A stretch of DNA of 64,000 nt, from positions 62,001 through 126,000 of the forward strand of contig DAOUJS010000171.1 in assembly GCA_034422355.1 (NCBI GenBank), in the 5' to 3' direction. Positions 59,988-64,000 of this stretch are shown here, piece by piece (position 1 is the first letter of the stretch; every line of letters begins with the position of its first letter). The position numbers and the translations under genes were made by a program. Below the pieces are notes generated by a model. It did not search any database, was not told where the DNA came from, and saw only the letters and a program-made list of their open reading frames with translations. Source of the stretch: CATOSP01 sp034422355 (GTDB lineage Bacteria > Chloroflexota > Dehalococcoidia > Lucifugimonadales > UBA3495).

Positions 59988-60539
59988 ATGACTGAGCGAC
60001 GCACGCTTCTCACCTCCGAAGACTTCTTCCGGGAGTATTCCCATGTGGACGGCGATTTTGAACTTGTGAAGGGAGAGGTTGTCCGGATGTCGCCACCCGG
60101 CGTTGGACACGGTTACATCGCCCTGAACGTGGGCGGTGAGATGCGGACTTTCGTCCGGGCGCACGACCTGGGGATCGTGATAGTGGAAAGCGAGTTTCGA
60201 CTGGAGAGAGACCCGGATACCGTCCGCGGGCCGGACGTGTCGTTTATCCTTAGGGAACGCCTGGTCGATGGGAGACCACCCGTAGCCGTAGGGTTTTTTC
60301 AGGGAGCGCCAGACTTGGCCGTGGTTTCCCCCTCCGACACCGCAGCTTCCATCGAAGCTAAGGTCAACGAATACCTGACCAATGGGACCCAGAGGGTCTG
60401 GGTCATCTACCCGGATACCCGGACCGTTGTGGTTCACGCTCCCGACAATGTTTCTACAAGGTATGACGAAGGAGACATACTGCCTAACGAGGAGTTGCTG
60501 CCCGGTTTCTCGCTGCCGGTGTCCTTGGTCTTCGGCTGA
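59988..60539 (+). CDS. Uma2-family putative nuclease
   Basis: The 183-residue protein shows the Uma2/DUF820 restriction-endonuclease-like fold: FELVKGEVVRMSPPG, RGPDVSFILRE with the core Asp, PDLAVVSPSD and IEAKVNEYLTNGTQRVWVIYP (Glu and Lys). Such genes are multiplied in cyanobacteria and Chloroflexota; the role is unclear. ATG 59988 follows GGAG. No partner gene is evident. Confidence 0.85.
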   Translation: MTERRTLLTSEDFFREYSHVDGDFELVKGEVVRMSPPGVGHGYIALNVGGEMRTFVRAHDLGIVIVESEFRLERDPDTVRGPDVSFILRERLVDGRPPVAVGFFQGAPDLAVVSPSDTAASIEAKVNEYLTNGTQRVWVIYPDTRTVVVHAPDNVSTRYDEGDILPNEELLPGFSLPVSLVFG

Positions 60540-60588
60540 CCGGCCAGGCTCACCGTTCCTGTCACCTTGATTGTTGCCGCCGAACCCC

Positions 60589-61857
60589 ATGAATAGAGCC
60601 AACGCCCTCCCCTACTCGGACCTCCCCGATAGTTATCATCGGTGGAAGTGGCGCGTCCTGCTGTCTTTTTGCCTGTTCTACCTGTTCATCTACCTGGGAC
60701 GCTTCAACTTCTGGCCCGTCAGCCCGTTGGTGCAGGAGGACCTGGGCCTGACTCACGTTGAGATTGGGTTAATCAATGCCCTGCTCTTGTGGGGCTTCGG
60801 TCTGGGGGATATTTGCCACGGCAGGCTGGGTGAGGCCTACGGGCTGCGGCTCTGGGTGCTGGGCGGCGCAGTGTTGACCACCGTATTCAATGTGGTCACC
60901 AGCTTCGCCACTTCCGTGTGGAGCTTCGCCATCCCGTGGGGCCTCGCGGGGTTTGTTAACGCGGCCTGCTGGAGTCCGGCCATCAGCATGATTTCCCAGT
61001 GGTGGCCCAGGCGAGACCGGGGGATGGCTTTGGGGATTCTCGGTACATTTGCGGGCGGGGCAATGCTGTTGATGTGGTGGGTGTCGGGATACGTGGGGTC
61101 CGAGTTCGGGTGGCGCGCCGCTTTCCGATACCCGCCCCTGATCATCACGGCCCTCGGAGTGATATTCTACCTGGTCGCCAGGGACCGCCCTGCCCAAGTG
61201 GGTCTGCCGGACTACATCGAGGAAGACGAGGTCTCTGCTGCTCCGGAGGCGATGGACTCAGACCGGCTGAAGGGCATGGGGCCGTACAAGGAGTTGTTGT
61301 CCAATCCTCGCTTCCACCTTGCCAGCCATGTCAAGGGACTGGAGAACGTAGTCCGCTATGGGCTTACCACCTGGGTCCCCATCTACTACTTTACCCAGGG
61401 TGGCCACTCTATCGAGTCAACTCTTCTGGTGACCTTCCTCCTTCCCTTGGGTTATCTAATCGCTCCTCCGGTGTCCGGCATCATATCAGACCGGCTGCTG
61501 CACAGCGGGCGGGTGCCGATGGTTGTTGTTTCCTGTGTGATTAGCGCTGTAGCTCTCGTTGCCATCGCCCTGGCCCCTCCCACCAACGCCGGTATGGGCG
61601 CATTCCTGCTCCTGATTGGGGGTGTTTCCATGGGTCTGTCACCCATATCCGCGTTGGCCGTTGACATCGCAGGGCGGCACATGTCCGGCACCTCGGCCGG
61701 GCTACTGGATGCCCACGGCTACGCCTACGCCGGACTGCAAGCTATCCTGTTCAGCCTCGTGCTGGACATGAGCGGAAGCCCCTGGCCCGTCGTATTCCTG
61801 GCAATGGCCGCCACCAGGGTGCTGTCGGCGGGTATGATCGTGCGGGTCCGGGTCTAG
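60589..61857 (+). CDS. MFS transporter, organophosphate/anion family-like
   Basis: The 422-residue protein has about twelve membrane helices. Early motifs YLGRFNFWPVSPLVQEDLGL and GLGDICHGRLGEAYG, and later WPRRDRGMALGILG, resemble GlpT/UhpT-like (OPA) and related carriers. The substrate is not known; neighbours (hydrolase, dehydrogenase) suggest an organic acid. I chose ATG 60589; the frame begins at TTG 60571. Confidence 0.85.
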   Translation: MNRANALPYSDLPDSYHRWKWRVLLSFCLFYLFIYLGRFNFWPVSPLVQEDLGLTHVEIGLINALLLWGFGLGDICHGRLGEAYGLRLWVLGGAVLTTVFNVVTSFATSVWSFAIPWGLAGFVNAACWSPAISMISQWWPRRDRGMALGILGTFAGGAMLLMWWVSGYVGSEFGWRAAFRYPPLIITALGVIFYLVARDRPAQVGLPDYIEEDEVSAAPEAMDSDRLKGMGPYKELLSNPRFHLASHVKGLENVVRYGLTTWVPIYYFTQGGHSIESTLLVTFLLPLGYLIAPPVSGIISDRLLHSGRVPMVVVSCVISAVALVAIALAPPTNAGMGAFLLLIGGVSMGLSPISALAVDIAGRHMSGTSAGLLDAHGYAYAGLQAILFSLVLDMSGSPWPVVFLAMAATRVLSAGMIVRVRV

Positions 61858-61867
61858 CCCCGTTTGG

Positions 61868-61873
61868 TACACT
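61868..61873 (+). promoter_or_regulatory. -10 element close to a start codon
   Basis: TGG-TACACT ends six bases before ATG 61880, a layout like that of dprA. It suggests a leaderless or nearly leaderless transcript. Confidence 0.35.
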
Positions 61874-61879
61874 GGGAGC

Positions 61880-63034
61880 ATGAAACGTTTTCTCGTGAAG
61901 TGGTTCCGCCGGTTTGCGCTCAGTCTGCTCGCATTCGCCGGTGTTGTGGCGGTGTTTCTGATTCTGACCCCCCAGGGCCGGGCCGGCTACCATACCGCCT
62001 TCTTCGTGTTGCAGGTGTTGGACCTGGGTGTCAGGCCTCAGACCTGGTTTACGCCTGAACCTGTGCGGGAAGAAGTCACATACCCCCAAGCCTCGGGCGA
62101 GGGAGTGGCCGACATCTACCGCGTTCCCGGCAAGACAGGGCAGGCTGCTGTCCTGATATTCCTTGGCGCAAACGCCGCCGGCCGTGACGACAAGGACGTA
62201 ATTAACCTCGGAGAATCCCTGGCCCGTGCCGGATTCGTAACCATGTTCCACTGGTCACCCACGATGGCGTTGCGGCACAATATCGACCCTGGGGAGGTCG
62301 ATAACCTCGTCCATGCCTTCATGTACCTGCGCTCCCGCGAATTTGTGGACCAGGAACGTGTGGGCATGGGAGGGTTTTGTGTCGGGGCTTCTTTCGCTCT
62401 CGTGGCGGCATCAGACCCGCGTATTCACGACGACGTGGTGTTTGTCAACGCCTTCGGCCCCTACTTTGACGCCCGTGACCTGCTGGTGCAGGTTGCCAGC
62501 CGGTCCAGCTTCTATGAGGATGCCCGGGAACCCTGGGAGCCTGACAGATTGACTATGCGGGTCCTGGGCAATGAGCTAATTGAAACTATAGAAGACCCCC
62601 TGGCGAAAGAATCGCTGTACAGGCATTATGTGGCTGGACAGTCAGAAGGACCGGACAGCCTGAACCGTCTTCCGGCCGACGCGCGGACCGTCCACCGCAT
62701 CTTGGACGGCGCTACATCTGCTGAAGCCGAAGACCTGTATCATTCATTGCCTGAGACCTTCCGGGTGGATATGCAGGCTATCTCCCCCAGCGCCCGCGTA
62801 CAGGACCTGAGGGCGAAGGTAATGCTGATGCACACCCAGGGAGACCGTTTGATCCCGGTGGAGGAGTCGCGGAGGATGGCGGACTGGCTGGATACCCGTG
62901 GGGACTACCGTTACACCGAGGTGCTGGCCTTCGACCATGTGCGCCCGGACAGCACCGGCGATCTGTGGTTCATCGGGAAAGAGGCGTTCAAGTTGTACCG
63001 GCACATGTATGGTATCATCCGCGAGGCCGTGTAA
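61880..63034 (+). CDS. Membrane-anchored dienelactone-hydrolase-like protein
   Basis: The 384-residue protein begins with a basic stretch and one membrane helix (about 12-30). The alpha/beta hydrolase domain has a nucleophile elbow G-F-Cys167-V-G, with Cys in place of Ser as in dienelactone hydrolases, an Asp in HTQGDRLIP and a His in FDHVRPD near the end. It may hydrolyse a cyclic ester outside or at the membrane. It is followed by a dehydrogenase 17 nt downstream, so the two may form a small pathway. Confidence 0.78.
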   Translation: MKRFLVKWFRRFALSLLAFAGVVAVFLILTPQGRAGYHTAFFVLQVLDLGVRPQTWFTPEPVREEVTYPQASGEGVADIYRVPGKTGQAAVLIFLGANAAGRDDKDVINLGESLARAGFVTMFHWSPTMALRHNIDPGEVDNLVHAFMYLRSREFVDQERVGMGGFCVGASFALVAASDPRIHDDVVFVNAFGPYFDARDLLVQVASRSSFYEDAREPWEPDRLTMRVLGNELIETIEDPLAKESLYRHYVAGQSEGPDSLNRLPADARTVHRILDGATSAEAEDLYHSLPETFRVDMQAISPSARVQDLRAKVMLMHTQGDRLIPVEESRRMADWLDTRGDYRYTEVLAFDHVRPDSTGDLWFIGKEAFKLYRHMYGIIREAV

Positions 63035-63051
63035 ATGGAGGGAGATCCCTT

Positions 63052-63942
63052 ATGGGAGTTGATACAGTCGCAATTATGAGCCCCGGAGACATGGGACACG
63101 CGGTGGGCTGCCTGCTCCGAGAGCAGGGGTTAAGGGTGTTGACGTGTCTGGAGGGCAGAAGCGCCCGGACGAAGTCCCTTTCCGGCAAAGCCGGAATCGT
63201 GGATGTCCCCACGTTGGAGGAGCTTGTCGCCGAGAGCCAGATTCTCCTGTCCATCACCATTTCTGAAGTCGTGCCGGCCCTTTGCGCTCAGGTCGCGGCG
63301 GCAGTCCGGGAGACCGGGACTGACTTGCTTTTTGCGGAGTGCAACGCCATCGCTCCCCAGGTCAGCAGGGAGATGGAACCCATAGTGACCAAGAGCGGCG
63401 CCCGCTACGTCGATGCCTCCATCGTGGGCGGGCCGCCGCGTAACGGCTCCAGCCCCCGGTTCTACACCTCTGGGGAGCACACAGAGGAGTTGGCGCAGTT
63501 GAGAGACTACGGACTTGACGTGCGCTCGGTGGGGCAGGAGGTCGGGCAGGCGTCGGGCATCAAGATGTGCTATGCGGCCATGACCAAGGGTTCTTCGGCC
63601 CTTTATGCACAACTCTTGCTGGCTGCCGAGCTGATGGGCCTGTCTGACCATGTCAAAGACGAGTTCCACCACAGCCAGCCAGCAGTTATGCAGCGCATGG
63701 AGCGGGGGCTGCCGGGGATACCGGCCAAGTCACGGCGGTGGGTAAGTGAGATGCAGGAAATCGAGGCCACGTTTTCCCACCTGGGTCTGACTCACCACCT
63801 GTTCCGCGGGGTGACCGACATGTACCGTCTCATCGGCGGCACTCCTCTCGGGGATGAGACGCCCGAGTCCAGAGACCGTGACCGCAACCTGGAGGAGACC
63901 ATGCAATTCCTGGCCGAGTGGGTCCGTCAGCACCCCGATTAG
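63052..63942 (+). CDS. NAD(P)-binding 3-hydroxyacid-dehydrogenase-like protein
   Basis: The 296-residue protein has an N-terminal Rossmann domain (VAIMSPGDMGHAVG) like 6-phosphogluconate or 3-hydroxyisobutyrate dehydrogenases, VDASIVGGPPRNG in the place of the substrate loop, and the catalytic Lys in GIKMCYAAMTKG. The C-terminal part fits the DUF1932 helical domain. ATG 63052 follows GGAGGGAG. The final 58 bases of the window hold nothing that I can support. Confidence 0.88.
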   Translation: MGVDTVAIMSPGDMGHAVGCLLREQGLRVLTCLEGRSARTKSLSGKAGIVDVPTLEELVAESQILLSITISEVVPALCAQVAAAVRETGTDLLFAECNAIAPQVSREMEPIVTKSGARYVDASIVGGPPRNGSSPRFYTSGEHTEELAQLRDYGLDVRSVGQEVGQASGIKMCYAAMTKGSSALYAQLLLAAELMGLSDHVKDEFHHSQPAVMQRMERGLPGIPAKSRRWVSEMQEIEATFSHLGLTHHLFRGVTDMYRLIGGTPLGDETPESRDRDRNLEETMQFLAEWVRQHPD

Positions 63943-64000
63943 CTGGAACGCATTCCAATGCAGGCAGTGGTTCCAGGCCTGCGAACGGCACAAAAAGAGT

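Noticed and set aside
1..64000. tRNA, rRNA, CRISPR arrays and insertion sequences
   Set aside because: I saw no regularly spaced direct repeats, transposase genes, or conserved rRNA or tRNA sequence; short tRNAs could be missed by eye.

Overview
The window is about 64 kb of GC-rich bacterial chromosome, densely coded on both strands. It reads as a member of the Chloroflexota, most likely Dehalococcoidia or SAR202-like (inference from gene content and arrangement, not a placement). Pointers are: a stripped cell-division cluster rsmH-ftsA-ftsZ with no murein genes between; a YvcK protein with N-terminal membrane helices; a CxxxY-type CcmE in a compact ccmABC-D-E set; class II ribonucleotide reductase with NrdR; and a bacterial collagen-like lipoprotein. 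I saw no rRNA, tRNA, CRISPR array or insertion sequence.

Layout. 1-0.7 kb: collagen-like lipoprotein, cut by the window edge. 1-3.6 kb: sulfurtransferase and ammonium transporter. 4-12.8 kb: yvcK, an MFS exporter, ligA-pth, a secreted metallopeptidase and a Gfo/Idh oxidoreductase. 12.8-18.7 kb: a nitrogen cluster entirely on the minus strand (glnA type I, glutamine synthetase type II, two paralogous 27-residue membrane microproteins, a 120-residue unknown, an amidase and its GatC-like partner). 18.8-25.7 kb: M28 peptidase, FIST protein, orphan substrate-binding protein, SDR, FAH hydrolase and MDR dehydrogenase. 26-28.8 kb: 2-oxoacid:ferredoxin oxidoreductase. 28.9-32.7 kb: cytochrome c maturation genes and an SDR. 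32.9-41 kb: a tightly coupled operon dprA-topA-xer-aroQ-pepQ-efp-xseA-xseB. 42-45.6 kb: tig-clpP-clpX. 45.8-53.3 kb: rsmH-ftsA-ftsZ, nrdR and nrdJ. 53.3-54.5 kb: a more AT-rich islet with a small HTH-like protein and a PIN/UPF0175 toxin-antitoxin pair. 54.6-64 kb: pdxA, proC, yggT, PadR/HAAS membrane pair, DegV, a P-loop kinase, Uma2, an MFS transporter, a dienelactone-hydrolase-like protein and a dehydrogenase.

The most interesting signal is in the nitrogen cluster. Two unannotated 27-codon genes (15613-15696 and 16528-16611, minus) encode nearly identical single-helix proteins, 22 of 27 residues the same, with 13 further codons changed only synonymously. Each is preceded by four pentamers spaced exactly 11 bp apart, the last sitting at the -35 position. 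The same four-pentamer, 11-bp array precedes the ammonium transporter (2071-2108). This is the architecture bound by OmpR/PhoB-family regulators such as GlnR (nitrogen) or PhoP (phosphate). I infer that these microproteins belong to a nitrogen- (or phosphate-) stress regulon with amt, and may act on a membrane partner such as Amt.

Other regulation that can be read directly: two NrdR boxes 32 bp apart before nrdJ, several extended -10 promoters of the TGGTATNNT kind, and a few genes whose -10 lies 6-8 nt before the start codon, suggesting leaderless transcripts.
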